Positions 8,365 through 17,563 of a stretch of 33,248 bases of DNA are shown here, piece by piece. Below the pieces are notes generated by a model. It worked only from the letters and a program-made list of their open reading frames with translations, searched no databases and was not told the origin of the DNA. How positions within the stretch are numbered: the first letter of the stretch is position 1; every line of letters begins with the position of its first letter. The stretch covers positions 1-33,248 of the forward strand of contig CAJFQC010000025.1 in assembly GCA_904418845.1 (NCBI GenBank), written 5' to 3'. Position numbers and translations under genes: made by a program. The stretch comes from an uncultured Ruminococcus sp. (GTDB lineage: Bacteria; Bacillota; Clostridia; Lachnospirales; Lachnospiraceae).

Positions 8365-8660
8365 TTTCTCTCCTTCCAAAATGAAAAAACTCCGTCCCAT
8401 GCTAGAGACGAAGTTATTTCCGCGGTTCCACTCTACTAAAAGAATCTCTTCTTTCACTCATAATACATGTAACGTATGTAAGACGTACCCCGCTACTTTT
8501 AAATCGACTTTCACAGGATCAGCTCCCGGGCGCACTTCACAGCTCCTCCGCTTAGGAACGCTTTCAGCCGATGACGTCCCCTCTCTGACAGCTTCCAGAT
8601 CTGCTACTCTTCCCATTCTCTGCCTTTATTCTCATCTTGCACATTACACTGTGCATACCC
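8365..8660 (-). promoter_or_regulatory. T-box leader responding to uncharged tRNA-Cys
   Basis: RNA element between the promoter and cysE. The conserved T-box motif (A-G-A-G-T-G-G-A-A-C-C-G-C-G-G) is at 8420-8434. It is followed by a terminator hairpin whose arm competes with the antiterminator. The candidate specifier codon is TGC (Cys) at 8532-8534, at the 3' side of Stem I in a GAA-GTGC-GCC context. Uncharged tRNA-Cys should base-pair here and let transcription pass into cysE-cysS. Recognition of the T-box is firm; the specifier assignment agrees with the downstream genes. Confidence 0.92.
8384..8415 (-). terminator. T-box conditional terminator
   Basis: An 11-bp stem (8388-8398 with 8405-8415, two G-U pairs) is followed on the minus strand by six T, just before the cysE ribosome binding site. 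It is the off-state structure of the T-box. Confidence 0.88.
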
Positions 8661-8662
8661 CT

Positions 8663-8691
8663 ATATTATGCAAGAATTGGGATTTTGTCAA
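8663..8691 (-). promoter_or_regulatory. SigA promoter of the T-box-cysE-cysS operon
   Basis: A perfect -35 box TTGACA (8686-8691), a 17-base spacer and a -10 box TATAAT-like TAATAT (8663-8668) place the transcript start near 8656, at the 5' end of the T-box leader. Confidence 0.88.
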
Positions 8692-8710
8692 GAAACAGTT
8701 CCTGGACGTT

Positions 8711-9835
8711 TTACACAACTTCATTAAAACATACTTTTGTCAGTTTCGTAATTTTCTCAAGATCCTGTTCTAAATGATCTGACAAAATCACACCTGCCCG
8801 AGTCTTCACATCCCCGATAGTACGCCGCCCAAACAGGATTTCCGTAAGTTCCGCTATCGGCAGGACGCCCTCAGAGTCCTCTGCCTCTCTAACGTGAAGC
8901 TCAGCCTCTCCTTTCCGGCTTGTCACCTTCCACACTCGGCTGTTCTGTGTAATGATCGTGTCCATCACCGCGAAGGAACAGTCCACGGACATCTCCTCCG
9001 GCACTTTCAACGCAGACAGTAACTCCGCAAGGCAGACGACCCTCGCCATGATGAGCGGTTTTTGTTCAATGGCATGTTCCGGCAGGCAGGCATGGACTTG
9101 TATACGTGTCCCTTCCTTTGCCAGCTCATTTACTGACTGTAGGAATGCCGCCTCGTATCCGTCTAGGAAGAGCGGCTCTCTGATCTCAAGTCCGTCTTCC
9201 CCTGCATAAGCATACATTCCTTTCAGGACGCCGTCCTCTTTTACCATGCGCACGCCGCCCCGTTCACTCTGCTGCTCCATGATCATTGTCTGATAGTAGG
9301 AGTTATCTCTGACCGTGCACACCTGATATTTTCCTGCGAAATGTTCTTCGTAAAATGCAGCCATTTCTCCTGCGTCCCACAGTCCAGCGTCAGCGGAAAC
9401 AAAATCATTCCCCGTCTTCCCGTCACAGGAGATCTCGCCTCTGTCCTGACTGTAAATAAAGCGGAAATCATAAGGCGTATAGATTGCCTCTGCTGCCGGC
9501 ATCAGGAAAGTAAAAGGGATTTTTTTCGCATACATATCATTGAGGGACGCCCGAAGCAGCGCTCCCATATACCCGCGCCTTCTATATGACGCTTTTGTCG
9601 CCACAGCGATAACATATGCGGACGGAAACTCCTTATCCTCTACTCTGATCATATAGGGATTAAGCTGCAGCATGGAGCAGATCCCTTCATCCTCTTCTAC
9701 GACATAGATCTGATTGTCTCTTGTCTTAATGTAATAATAATAATCCAGAAATGTCTTTGTATCTTCTGAAAACACTTCTTCCCACAAACGGCGCGTCTTT
9801 CCATGCTCATTCTGATCTAATATACGAAGTGTCAT
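8711..9835 (-). CDS. GNAT-family N-acetyltransferase (Eis-like, two-domain)
   Basis: A 374-residue protein. The N-terminal third is a GNAT domain with the acetyl-CoA loop [10 protein letters not shown] (after V-A-T-K-A-S-Y). The following region and the C-terminal alpha/beta segment resemble the sterol-carrier-like domain of Eis-type enzymes. Acetylation substrate is unknown. The frame opens to 9883, but ATG 9835 overlaps the ispF stop in ATGA and follows AGGAAAA, so this start is preferred. It is the last gene of the small operon with ispF and the two-TM protein. No hairpin terminator is visible before the cysE promoter. Confidence 0.82.
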   Translation of the reverse strand: MTLRILDQNEHGKTRRLWEEVFSEDTKTFLDYYYYIKTRDNQIYVVEEDEGICSMLQLNPYMIRVEDKEFPSAYVIAVATKASYRRRGYMGALLRASLNDMYAKKIPFTFLMPAAEAIYTPYDFRFIYSQDRGEISCDGKTGNDFVSADAGLWDAGEMAAFYEEHFAGKYQVCTVRDNSYYQTMIMEQQSERGGVRMVKEDGVLKGMYAYAGEDGLEIREPLFLDGYEAAFLQSVNELAKEGTRIQVHACLPEHAIEQKPLIMARVVCLAELLSALKVPEEMSVDCSFAVMDTIITQNSRVWKVTSRKGEAELHVREAEDSEGVLPIAELTEILFGRRTIGDVKTRAGVILSDHLEQDLEKITKLTKVCFNEVV

Positions 9836-10395
9836 TTTTCCTGTTCTTCCTTCCCTGCCATACGTGCGCAGCATCCGCCGCATCCTAAATCCGCCCCTGT
9901 CACGTCAACGCTTCCGTAATTCGTGTATTTTTCCACAGCGCATATTGCCTGTGAGGAGATTCCCTCTCCTGAACCTGTAAATCCCAGTCCTTCCTCTGTG
10001 GTTGCTTTTACATTTACCTGATCTGTCCCAATACAAAGAGCGTTGGCGATGTTTTCCCTCATCTGATCGATAAAGGGGCGCATCTTTGGACGCTGGGCAA
10101 TAATCGTCGCGTCAATATTTTCGATCACATAGCCCGTCTCATCCATGAGTTTGCCTACATGCTCCAAAAGACAAATGCTGGATATCCCCTCATATCTGGA
10201 ATCCGTATCCGGAAAATGTTTCCCAATATCACCGAGAGCCGCCGCTCCGAGAAGTGCATCCATCACCGCATGCACAAGGACATCTGCATCCGAATGCCCC
10301 AAAAGCCCTTTTTCATAAGGGATCTCAACTCCCCCAAGTATCAGTTTTCTTCCTTCTGTCAGTTTATGAACGTCATATCCCATGCCTACACGCAT
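9832..10395 (-). CDS. ispF: 2-C-methyl-D-erythritol 2,4-cyclodiphosphate synthase with cysteine-rich tail
   Basis: Fifth step of the MEP isoprenoid pathway: converts CDP-methylerythritol 2-phosphate to the cyclic diphosphate, in a homotrimer with a metal at the active site. Metal ligands Asp8, His10 and His42 are in place (G-Y-D-V-H, and G-H-S-D-A-D nearby), as is the [10 protein letters not shown] motif at 132-141. The enzyme core ends near residue 157; about 30 further residues include L-G-C-G-G-C-C, which is not usual for this family. ATG 10395 is preferred to ATG 10401 because GAGGAG lies eight bases before it but only two before the other. The gene overlaps its neighbours at both ends. 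Confidence 0.94.
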   Translation of the reverse strand: MRVGMGYDVHKLTEGRKLILGGVEIPYEKGLLGHSDADVLVHAVMDALLGAAALGDIGKHFPDTDSRYEGISSICLLEHVGKLMDETGYVIENIDATIIAQRPKMRPFIDQMRENIANALCIGTDQVNVKATTEEGLGFTGSGEGISSQAICAVEKYTNYGSVDVTGADLGCGGCCARMAGKEEQEK

Positions 10396-10397
10396 AA

Positions 10398-10874
10398 TCA
10401 TTTCTCCTCATAGTCAGATTCAGTCTCTTCTGCTTCCCGCAGCTCTTCTTTGTCGGAAAGTTCGGCGGTCTCTGCCTTTTCCGGCTGTGTATCTTTCTCC
10501 GGCTTTGCTTCTGGCGCCTCATTGATTTTTTTGAATTCCACCGTGTCCGCCTGCACTTTTATTCCCGGCCGCGCAGCTTTGTCTGTATGCTTTTCTGACT
10601 GAACTTGGACGGACGGAACTCCTTCTGCATTTTCATCTGTATATTCATCCTCAGACACAGGTTTCTTCCTGAGCTTTATCTTCATACTGACCAGTTTGAT
10701 CAGGCTGTATGCCGCGTATACGACTCCCACCGCGATAAAAACAACTGCTGCCGCACATATGAATTCCGTATTACTCGGTCTTTCATCTAAAACCTGTATC
10801 AAAATGCTGATCCCCAGCCATATCAGATATCCTCCCAGAACAATTCGTAAGACATATCCCGTAGTTTTGTTCAT
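10398..10874 (-). CDS. Two-TM membrane protein with acidic cytoplasmic tail, unknown function
   Basis: I do not recognise this 158-residue protein. It has two membrane segments (about 8-28 and 38-62), a short basic stretch (K-I-K-L-R-K-K), then about 90 residues rich in Glu, Lys and Pro that are probably disordered. By the positive-inside rule the tail is cytoplasmic. The open frame extends to 11018, but ATG 10874 follows GGAGGATAAGTGT and the extension would cover the promoter. Its stop falls at the ispF start, so the two are probably coupled. A link to isoprenoid use at the membrane is only a guess from position. Confidence 0.72.
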   Translation of the reverse strand: MNKTTGYVLRIVLGGYLIWLGISILIQVLDERPSNTEFICAAAVVFIAVGVVYAAYSLIKLVSMKIKLRKKPVSEDEYTDENAEGVPSVQVQSEKHTDKAARPGIKVQADTVEFKKINEAPEAKPEKDTQPEKAETAELSDKEELREAEETESDYEEK

Positions 10875-10905
10875 ACACTTATCCTCCGTAGTTATCCTGT
10901 GCATT

Positions 10906-10914
10906 ATTCTACCA
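10906..10914 (-). promoter_or_regulatory. Extended -10 promoter of the two-TM protein-ispF-GNAT operon
   Basis: TGGTAGAAT on the minus strand combines an extended TG with a TAGAAT -10 box, about 32 bases before the start codon. No clear -35 box is present. Confidence 0.45.
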
Positions 10915-10983
10915 TAATCTACAAACCAATACCATATATATTCAGAAGCGAAAAACTTGTTTAAATTTCTCTGAAAAAAAGTG

Positions 10984-11013
10984 TTGACATTTGACGTCCG
11001 GTGATAGTATAAT
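10984..11013 (+). promoter_or_regulatory. Promoter of the tRNA-Val/tRNA-Met unit
   Basis: Perfect -35 TTGACA (10984-10989) and perfect -10 TATAAT (11008-11013) with an 18-base spacer, 43 bases before tRNA-Val. This is a strong housekeeping promoter, divergent from the ispF operon. Confidence 0.9.
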
Positions 11014-11056
11014 AGCAAAGCGGGTTATGGAAAAGCTCTGAAACCCGCCGTAATAT

Positions 11057-11129
11057 GGGGTCTTAGCTCAGCTGGGAGAGCATCTGCCTTACAAGCAGAG
11101 GGTCATAGGTTCGAGCCCTATAGGCCCCA
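11057..11129 (+). tRNA. tRNA-Val (anticodon UAC)
   Basis: A complete 73-base cloverleaf. The seven-pair acceptor is GGGGTCT with AGGCCCC, the D arm contains AGCTCAGCTGGGAGAGC, the anticodon loop is CTTACAA with TAC at its centre, and the T loop is TTCGAGC. The 3' CCA is not encoded. Confidence 0.97.
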
Positions 11130-11144
11130 TATATTAATAAATAT

Positions 11145-11218
11145 GGCGGAATAGCTCAGTTGGCTAGAGCACACGGTTCATACCCGTGGTGTCGCTGGTT
11201 CAAATCCAGTTTCCGCTA
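11145..11218 (+). tRNA. tRNA-Met (anticodon CAU), probably elongator
   Basis: A complete 74-base cloverleaf with acceptor GGCGGAA/TTCCGCT, anticodon stem CACGG/CCGTG, and loop TTCATAC reading CAT. The first pair is G-U, not the C-A mismatch of initiator tRNA, and the body resembles elongator tRNA-Met of Bacilli. A lysidine-modified tRNA-Ile is a less likely alternative. CCA is not encoded. It is 15 bases after tRNA-Val, in the same transcript. Confidence 0.95.
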
Positions 11219-11223
11219 TTTGA

Positions 11224-11250
11224 AACCTTCGCTTACGCGAGGGTTTTTTT
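11224..11250 (+). terminator. Terminator of the tRNA unit
   Basis: A nine-pair stem (11224-11232 with 11237-11245, one G-U pair) with loop TTAC, followed by seven T starting inside the 3' arm. Confidence 0.9.
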
Positions 11251-11257
11251 ATCGCTG

Positions 11258-11284
11258 AAAAGAGAGCGCGCCCGGCGCCCTCTC
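11258..11284 (-). terminator. Terminator after the nucleoside kinase gene
   Basis: On the minus strand GAGAG, a mismatch, GCGC, a three-base loop and the complementary arm are followed by TTTT. It ends the dgt-dnaG-rpoD-trmK-Nif3-kinase series and stands back to back with the tRNA terminator. Confidence 0.7.
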
Positions 11285-11313
11285 CTGTTTTTCCTTATTC
11301 CCGCATCTATTCC

Positions 11314-12984
11314 TTATACATGAAAACAACCGCCGCCGATGAACTCTCTCAATAAGGAATTAGTAGGTACATATTCGCTTCCGATCCCCACAAAATAGTC
11401 GAAAAATTTCAGCAGCCGTTTTGCTTCCAGATATTCCTCAGATTCTTTATCCACCCCGAACAGCAGCGGCTCTACATACTGCTTGAGCACGGCCAGTTCA
11501 TAAAGCAGGGATGAATTGAACATTACGTCCGCCTGCTCTTGATAGGGAAAAATATTCTCCTCCTCACCTTTTCGCACGGAAGGCCACATAGAGATTGTTC
11601 GCATAGCTGAAGCTCCCCGCGTGCGTGCATCCCTGACAAGCCTGCGTATAAGCCGTCCGTCGGTAGTCGGTATCCGGTTATGCTCATCAATGTTCAGCTG
11701 GGTCAATCCACTGATATAGATCTTGAACTTATTCTCATCATCCATCATTTCCGTCAGCTTCGGATTCAGGCAGTGTATCCCCTCTATTACGAGAATATCT
11801 TTCTCGCCCAGTTTCTTAGGGCGGTTTTCATACTGCCTTTTCCCGGTCTTGAAATCAAACACCGGGAGGTAAACCTCTTCTCCCAAAAGAAGAGCTTTCA
11901 TATCCTCATTAAACTTTTGGATGTCAATCGCTTCCAGACATTCAAAATTATAGTTCCCGTCTTTATCGCGCGGCGTTTTTTCCCGGTCTACAAAGTAATT
12001 GTCCACCGCAATCGGATGAGGCTTAAGTCCATTTACCCGAAGCTGTATAGAGAGCCTGTGGGAGAAGGTTGTTTTCCCGGATGAAGACGGCCCCGCCACA
12101 AGGACGAACCGTACATTTCCCCGGTCCGCTATCTGTTTTGCGATCTCTCCGATCTGCCGCTCCTGATGGGCTTCCTGAACAAGCACGACCTCCCGCATAT
12201 CACCCCTTGTGATCATGTTGTTTAAAGCGCCCACGGTCTCAATATCCTGACAATCTCCCCACAGCACAGACTCCTTCAACACACGGAAAAGCTTGGGGCT
12301 GGGCCTGAATTCCGGCACTTTTTTCGGATCCTCCCTCGTAGGCATCTGGATAACAAATCCCTGGTCATACAGATGCAGGGAGAAATATTTCAGGCCCCCT
12401 GTACCAGGAGCCATATACCCGTAATAATAGTCCTCAAATTCATTAATGCTGTAAATATTTACTTTAGATACACGGCGGTATTCAAACAGCCGCTCCTTAT
12501 CATACATTCCGTGTTTATGAAACAGCGCCACCGCGCTGTCCGTATGGATGTTGCGCTTATCAATGGGGATATTTTCCTCCGCAAGCTCTCTCATACGGGC
12601 TTCCACTTTCTTAAGGAAGTCTTCCGTCAGCTCCACATCGCCCTCCACGGTACAGTAATATCCCTTGTCCACAGAGAAATGCAGCCGCACACGCTCGATC
12701 TTGTCATGCCCTGCCACATCATGGACCGCCTTTACAAGGAGAAAGCACATACTTCTCTTATACGTGGCATGCCCAATAGGATCTGCAGTGGTGACAAAAC
12801 GCAGTTCACAGTCATCCTTTACAGTTTTTCTCAGCTCTCTGAGGCGGTATTTCCCTACAAATACAAGCACGATCTGGTGCTCATACCGGGACTGGTACTC
12901 CTCCGCAATCTGCTGATATGTCGTACCTTCCGCATATTGCCTTGTCTCTCCGTCTATGGTAACCCTGCACATACGCTCAGCCAA
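11314..12984 (-). CDS. Nucleoside (uridine) kinase with N-terminal TGS and SAD-like domains
   Basis: A 556-residue fusion. Residues 5-65 look like the TGS domain and about 70-200 like the second additional domain (SAD) of threonyl-tRNA synthetase. The C-terminal half is a P-loop kinase with Walker A G-P-S-S-S-G-K-T (298-305) and uridine kinase/phosphoribulokinase features such as V-D-N-Y-F-V-D. Likely reaction: phosphorylation of a nucleoside, most often uridine, with ATP. The synthetase-derived part may give regulation; its role is not established. The start is TTG at 12984, chosen because AAGGAGGG lies six bases upstream and the next ATG is too far. Twelve bases separate it from the Nif3-family gene. 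Confidence 0.88.
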   Translation of the reverse strand: MAERMCRVTIDGETRQYAEGTTYQQIAEEYQSRYEHQIVLVFVGKYRLRELRKTVKDDCELRFVTTADPIGHATYKRSMCFLLVKAVHDVAGHDKIERVRLHFSVDKGYYCTVEGDVELTEDFLKKVEARMRELAEENIPIDKRNIHTDSAVALFHKHGMYDKERLFEYRRVSKVNIYSINEFEDYYYGYMAPGTGGLKYFSLHLYDQGFVIQMPTREDPKKVPEFRPSPKLFRVLKESVLWGDCQDIETVGALNNMITRGDMREVVLVQEAHQERQIGEIAKQIADRGNVRFVLVAGPSSSGKTTFSHRLSIQLRVNGLKPHPIAVDNYFVDREKTPRDKDGNYNFECLEAIDIQKFNEDMKALLLGEEVYLPVFDFKTGKRQYENRPKKLGEKDILVIEGIHCLNPKLTEMMDDENKFKIYISGLTQLNIDEHNRIPTTDGRLIRRLVRDARTRGASAMRTISMWPSVRKGEEENIFPYQEQADVMFNSSLLYELAVLKQYVEPLLFGVDKESEEYLEAKRLLKFFDYFVGIGSEYVPTNSLLREFIGGGCFHV

Positions 12985-12996
12985 ATCAATCCCTCC

Positions 12997-13779
12997 TTAT
13001 ATCACCTGAAACGGGTGGATAACCGGAGTTGCCATCACTTGGAGCACCGGAAGTTTATCCTCAAGAAACCGCTTCATATCATCAATAAAAATATATTCTG
13101 TCCCATAGTGTCCCGCATCAATGACCGCAAGTCCCTGCTCTACCGCGTCCAGTCCTTCATGATGCCCGATATCCCCTGTCACAAGGACGTCCGCGCCCTT
13201 CGCGATCGCCGCCCCAATCACAGACTTGCCTGATCCCGGAGATATGGCGAGCCTCGACACTTTTACGTCCATATCTCCAAACACTTTCAGACTTCCCAGA
13301 TTCAGTTTATGCTTGATATATATACAGCATTCCTCCAGTGTCATAGGATGTTCAAGACTTCCGATTCTTCCGATACCCTCCGGTATCCCCTCTTTCTCCA
13401 TAGTAATATCCAGCACTTCTGTATCACGGATGCCCAATATCTGTTCTGAAAGTTCTGCCATACCCAACACGTCATAATTTGTATGCATCGCATAATATGA
13501 AATATCATTTTGGATTAATTTTACAATACGTCTGCTGATAAAATTTTCGTCCGTCACTTTTTTAAGCGGCGAAAAGATCAGCGGATGATGTGTGATCAGC
13601 ATGTCCGCCCCTTCCTTGATCGCACGGTCAATGACCGCGTCCGTGGCATCAAGAGCAATATACACCCTGTTCACTTCTTTCTCTAATCTTCCGGCGAGAA
13701 GACCTACATTGTCAAAATCAAGCGCTGCCTCTCTCGGATAAGTTGCCTCAATAACCTGAGTGATTTCTTTACACAGCAT
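12997..13779 (-). CDS. Nif3-like dinuclear-metal-centre protein (YqfO family)
   Basis: A 260-residue member of the Nif3/DUF34 family, toroid-forming proteins with a two-metal centre. Ligand motifs are visible: H-H-P-L-I-F at 64-69, M-H-T-N-Y-D near 97-102, and the C-terminal D-A-G-H-Y-G-T-E. The short form without the central PII-like insertion is present. Annotations as GTP cyclohydrolase I type 2 rest on weak evidence, and the biological role is still debated. It overlaps trmK by 11 bases, the same pairing as in Bacillus (trmK-yqfO). Confidence 0.92.
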   Translation of the reverse strand: MLCKEITQVIEATYPREAALDFDNVGLLAGRLEKEVNRVYIALDATDAVIDRAIKEGADMLITHHPLIFSPLKKVTDENFISRRIVKLIQNDISYYAMHTNYDVLGMAELSEQILGIRDTEVLDITMEKEGIPEGIGRIGSLEHPMTLEECCIYIKHKLNLGSLKVFGDMDVKVSRLAISPGSGKSVIGAAIAKGADVLVTGDIGHHEGLDAVEQGLAVIDAGHYGTEYIFIDDMKRFLEDKLPVLQVMATPVIHPFQVI

Positions 13780-14518
13780 AACTCATCAGCCCTTTCTCTA
13801 TGTATTCCAGTTCTTTTTCCAGTTCCCTGCGCCTCATAAGGATTCTCCGGGAATCCTGTCCCTCAAGGCTCTTTAATATATCTTTTTTTATCCGCTGTTC
13901 CCTCTCCAGATACCGCCGGAGCACAGGATGTCTGTTTTGAAGGAGATATTTCCCGTAGCGCAGTTCCATCTCATCCCAGACAGCCTCACCGCAGACAATA
14001 TCTCTGCTGTCCGGTCCGACCCCTGTCCGGTCTGCCTTTCTCTGCGGCGGCGCCACCTTCATCATCGGATAATATTTCCCGTCTTCCTCCACCATATCCT
14101 CTGCAATAAACAAAAAACCTTCCTCTAAAAGAAAGGCTCTCACTTTTTCAATTTCAGACTGGGGTTGCAGGATACACTCCTTCAGCGCGCCCACCACACG
14201 CTCCCCTTCTTTCAGGATACGGATGGTCAGACCACCGCCCATCCCGGCAATGACCACACTCTGCGCTTCTCCCTCCCCCAGGGCGGCAAAACCGTCAGAC
14301 AGCCGTGTACGGATCTGAGCCGAGAGTCCGTGTTCACGGATATTCTCTTCCGCGCGCTCCAGCGGCCCGCGGTTCACATCCATAGCTATCGCCTGAGGAA
14401 TGTGTCCTGTGCGAACAAGTTCGATCGGGATATAAGCATGGTCAGTCCCAATATCCGCCAACCTGTACCCAGCGGTCACATAAAATGCGACCGCCTGAAG
14501 TCTCTTCGATAATTCCAT
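13769..14518 (-). CDS. trmK: tRNA (adenine-22-N1)-methyltransferase
   Basis: Makes m1A22 in the D-loop of tRNA. The 249-residue protein has an N-terminal Rossmann methyltransferase fold with the SAM loop A-D-I-G-T-D-H-A-Y (21-29) and the motif V-I-A-G-M-G-G-G-L, followed by a charged coiled-coil C-terminus typical of TrmK. GAGG precedes the ATG. It follows rpoD after 68 bases and overlaps the Nif3-family gene, the usual Firmicute order. Confidence 0.94.
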   Translation of the reverse strand: MELSKRLQAVAFYVTAGYRLADIGTDHAYIPIELVRTGHIPQAIAMDVNRGPLERAEENIREHGLSAQIRTRLSDGFAALGEGEAQSVVIAGMGGGLTIRILKEGERVVGALKECILQPQSEIEKVRAFLLEEGFLFIAEDMVEEDGKYYPMMKVAPPQRKADRTGVGPDSRDIVCGEAVWDEMELRYGKYLLQNRHPVLRRYLEREQRIKKDILKSLEGQDSRRILMRRRELEKELEYIEKGLMSYAV

Positions 14519-14586
14519 AGTTTCCTCGCTTCTTTATAAAAGTTCAGCCGCGCCATTCGCAAAGTCGCACTTTCATGGCCGGACTT

Positions 14587-15702
14587 TTAGTCCAAGTAGT
14601 CCCTTAGTTTTCTGCTGCGGCTTGGATGGCGGAGTTTTCTGAGTGCTTTCGCCTCAATCTGACGGATACGTTCTCTTGTAACATCGAATTCTTTTCCCAC
14701 TTCCTCAAGTGTGCGCGCCCGCCCGTCATTCATGCCGAAGCGCAGACGGAGCACTTTCTGTTCTCTCTCTGTCAGCGTATCCAATACCTCGTCGAGCTGT
14801 TCTTTCAAAAGGGTCTGTGCTGCTGCCTCCGCAGGAACAGGCACGTTGTCATCCTGGATGAAATCTCCCAGATGGCTGTCTTCCTCCTCACCGATAGGTG
14901 TCTCAAGGGATACCGGCTCCTGAGAAATCTTAAGGATCTCACGCACGCGCTCTACCGGCATGTCCAATTCCTTCGCGATCTCCTCCGGAAGCGGTTCTCT
15001 TCCCAATTCCTGAAGAAGCTGTCTCGACACGCGGATCAATTTGTTGATGGTTTCCACCATATGCACCGGGATACGGATTGTTCTGGCCTGGTCCGCAATT
15101 GCTCTTGTGATTGCCTGGCGGATCCACCATGTCGCGTAGGTACTGAATTTATAACCTTTATGATAATCGAATTTTTCAACGGCCTTGATAAGACCCAGGT
15201 TTCCTTCCTGGATCAGATCGAGGAACAGCATTCCCCTTCCCACATAGCGCTTGGCAATGCTGACGACAAGACGCAGGTTTGCCTCGGCAAGCTCCTTCTT
15301 CGCCTCCTCGTCGCCCTCTTCCATTCTCTTCGCAAGCTCGATCTCGCGCTCAGCGCTCAGAAGGGGGACTTTACCAATCTCCTTGAGATACATACGCACC
15401 GGGTCTTCGATGCTCACACCTTCCGGAACAGACAGGTCGATATTCTCCATATCGACTTCTTCCTCATCGGAAATAATGTCGTCGATATCCACATCCGCAT
15501 CGTCCACATCCGCACTGATACGCAGGACGTCGATATTATTCGCCTCCAGATAGTCGAACACCTTTTCCATCTGTTCGGGGTTCAGTTCCATATCTGCAAA
15601 GAAATCATTGATCTCCTGAACATCGAGTATGCTTTTTTTCTTCTTTCCCAAAGCCACCAGTTCATTCATTCTTTCCAGAAATTTCTGTGTGTTTTCTTCC
15701 AT
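14587..15702 (-). CDS. rpoD: RNA polymerase primary sigma factor SigA (RpoD)
   Basis: Housekeeping sigma factor, 371 residues, about the size of Bacillus SigA (the long non-conserved region of proteobacterial RpoD is missing). Region 1.1 occupies roughly 1-75. Region 1.2 begins at [11 protein letters not shown]. Region 2 has [12 protein letters not shown] and [12 protein letters not shown]. Region 4.2 ends the protein with [14 protein letters not shown]. The gene lies 51 bases after dnaG, as in the conserved macromolecular-synthesis operon. Confidence 0.98.
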   Translation of the reverse strand: MEENTQKFLERMNELVALGKKKKSILDVQEINDFFADMELNPEQMEKVFDYLEANNIDVLRISADVDDADVDIDDIISDEEEVDMENIDLSVPEGVSIEDPVRMYLKEIGKVPLLSAEREIELAKRMEEGDEEAKKELAEANLRLVVSIAKRYVGRGMLFLDLIQEGNLGLIKAVEKFDYHKGYKFSTYATWWIRQAITRAIADQARTIRIPVHMVETINKLIRVSRQLLQELGREPLPEEIAKELDMPVERVREILKISQEPVSLETPIGEEEDSHLGDFIQDDNVPVPAEAAAQTLLKEQLDEVLDTLTEREQKVLRLRFGMNDGRARTLEEVGKEFDVTRERIRQIEAKALRKLRHPSRSRKLRDYLD

Positions 15703-15753
15703 GTGTCCATCCTTCCTACGCCGACGCGAAAGCGCGGGCTATCTTGTTTTATT

Positions 15754-17535
15754 TTATCCATGATCAATAGAAATATGCAGTGTCTTTAGGTTCTCCAGCT
15801 TGCGTTTTTCCTCCATAAGCCGCTGTAATCCTGCTATATCTGCCGGATCCATCTCCATGGTGCGCACATCAATGCTGTGAGCCTTTACTCTGAGTATAAT
15901 ATCCCTGAGAGCCTGTTCCTCTTCTTCTTTTGTCCTGAGCTGCCGTATCTTTGTGTGAAACAGGGCTGCCGCTTCCCTGTGTTCCTCCTCATTTGTGAAA
16001 TGATTGAGTATCTTCGCAGGATTCAGCTCCCCCTTCTCATGCTGCTCATACAGAAGCTCTGCTACTGTCTGGTATATCCCGCCGGTAAAATCTTCGGGGC
16101 TTATGTACCGGCTGATCTTTCCGTACAGCCTCTCATCCTCGATCATCCACGTAAGGAGCGCCTTCTGAGAGGTGAGGATGCCGTCCTCTTTCGGTTTACC
16201 CGGACCATCCGCCCGTTTCGGACGCGCGACCGGCTTCGCCATTCCGGCGCTCACAGCCGTCTTCGTGACCAGCTTCTCCAGACTTTCCCTGCTTACCTTG
16301 TAGGCGGCGGATACAGCCTCTATATAATTGTTCCTCTCAAGCTCGTCCTCAAATCCGAGCAGCCGCCTTGCCGCTTCTTTGAAAAACTCTGTTTTCCCTT
16401 CCGGAGAAGCCATGTCATAATCCCGCTCCAGCATCTCCAGTCCGAACATAAAACCATTCCTTGCATTTTGAATCCGTTTCTCATATTCTTCGGCTCCCAG
16501 ATTTTTAATGAATTCATCCGGGTCTTTGTAAGGATCCATGCGGATCACCTTTGCGGAGATCCCTGCTTCTTTTAAGATCGGTACGGCGCGCAGCGCCGCC
16601 CTCGTCCCGGCATCATCACTGTCATACGTCAGATAAACCTCCTGCACATACCGTTTGATAAGCGAGGCATGTCCTGGTGTAAGCGCGGTTCCAAGAGACG
16701 CTACCGCGTTGGTAAATCCCACCTGATGGAGCGAGATCACATCCATATACCCTTCACATAAAAGAAAATACGGCTTCCGCGACGTTCTCGCACGATTCAG
16801 CCCATACAGATTACGGCTCTTGTCAAATACGACCGTCTCCGGAGAGTTCAGATATTTTGGTTTCGCATCTCCCATGACGCGTCCGCCGAAGCCGATAACT
16901 CTGCTGTTCACATCCATGATCGGAAAAATAACTCTGTTCCAGAACTTATCATACACTCCTTGTTTTTCATCCGTGTTGATAAGCCCTGCCTGCCGGATAA
17001 GTTCCTCACTGTATCCTTCCCCCCGCAGATACCTGTATAGATCGTCACTGTACTTGTTCGAGTATCCCAGACCGAACGCGGTGATCGTCGCCTCTGACAG
17101 ACCTCTGTCTTTTAAATATGTATATGCCTGTGTCCCATACTCAGATTTCAACTGTATATAAAAATACTTTGCCGCAGTTTTATTGATCTCAAGAATCGAT
17201 GTCTTTAAATCTGCTTTTTCCCTTGCCTCTTTTGAGTATTCCACCTCAGGGAGCTGTATTCCCGCCCTGTCTGCGAGAAATTTCACGGCTTCAACAAAAG
17301 AAAAGTTCTCATATTCCATAAGGAATGTGAATACATTGCCTCCTGCTCCACATCCGAAGCAATAGTACATCTGCTTTTGTCTGCTCACGGAAAATGACGG
17401 AGACTTTTCATTATGAAAAGGGCAGAGCCCAAAATAGGAGCTGCCCTTTTTCTGCAGCCGGACATATCCTGATATTATATCTACAATATCATTTCTTGTT
17501 CTTATCTCTTCGATCAGTTCATCTGGATAATACAT
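15754..17535 (-). CDS. dnaG: DNA primase
   Basis: Synthesises RNA primers for replication. The 593-residue protein has the CHC2 zinc finger (Cys38, His41, Cys59, Cys62), the primase core, and a TOPRIM domain beginning L-L-C-E-G-Y-M-D-V near 258, with Y-D-S-D-D-A-G-T following. The C-terminal part (about 450-593) is the helicase-binding region. GGAGGG precedes the ATG. It is followed by rpoD. Confidence 0.98.
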   Translation of the reverse strand: MYYPDELIEEIRTRNDIVDIISGYVRLQKKGSSYFGLCPFHNEKSPSFSVSRQKQMYYCFGCGAGGNVFTFLMEYENFSFVEAVKFLADRAGIQLPEVEYSKEAREKADLKTSILEINKTAAKYFYIQLKSEYGTQAYTYLKDRGLSEATITAFGLGYSNKYSDDLYRYLRGEGYSEELIRQAGLINTDEKQGVYDKFWNRVIFPIMDVNSRVIGFGGRVMGDAKPKYLNSPETVVFDKSRNLYGLNRARTSRKPYFLLCEGYMDVISLHQVGFTNAVASLGTALTPGHASLIKRYVQEVYLTYDSDDAGTRAALRAVPILKEAGISAKVIRMDPYKDPDEFIKNLGAEEYEKRIQNARNGFMFGLEMLERDYDMASPEGKTEFFKEAARRLLGFEDELERNNYIEAVSAAYKVSRESLEKLVTKTAVSAGMAKPVARPKRADGPGKPKEDGILTSQKALLTWMIEDERLYGKISRYISPEDFTGGIYQTVAELLYEQHEKGELNPAKILNHFTNEEEHREAAALFHTKIRQLRTKEEEEQALRDIILRVKAHSIDVRTMEMDPADIAGLQRLMEEKRKLENLKTLHISIDHG

Positions 17536-17563
17536 GCCAGCCCTCCATAAAAGAATACCCTAT

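Noticed and set aside
11145-11218. Initiator tRNA-fMet
   Set aside because: The first acceptor pair is G-U, not the C-A mismatch of initiators, and the body matches elongator tRNA-Met.
14519-14586. AAAGTC/GACTTT hairpin between rpoD and trmK
   Set aside because: Short stem, long loop and no T run; not a convincing terminator.
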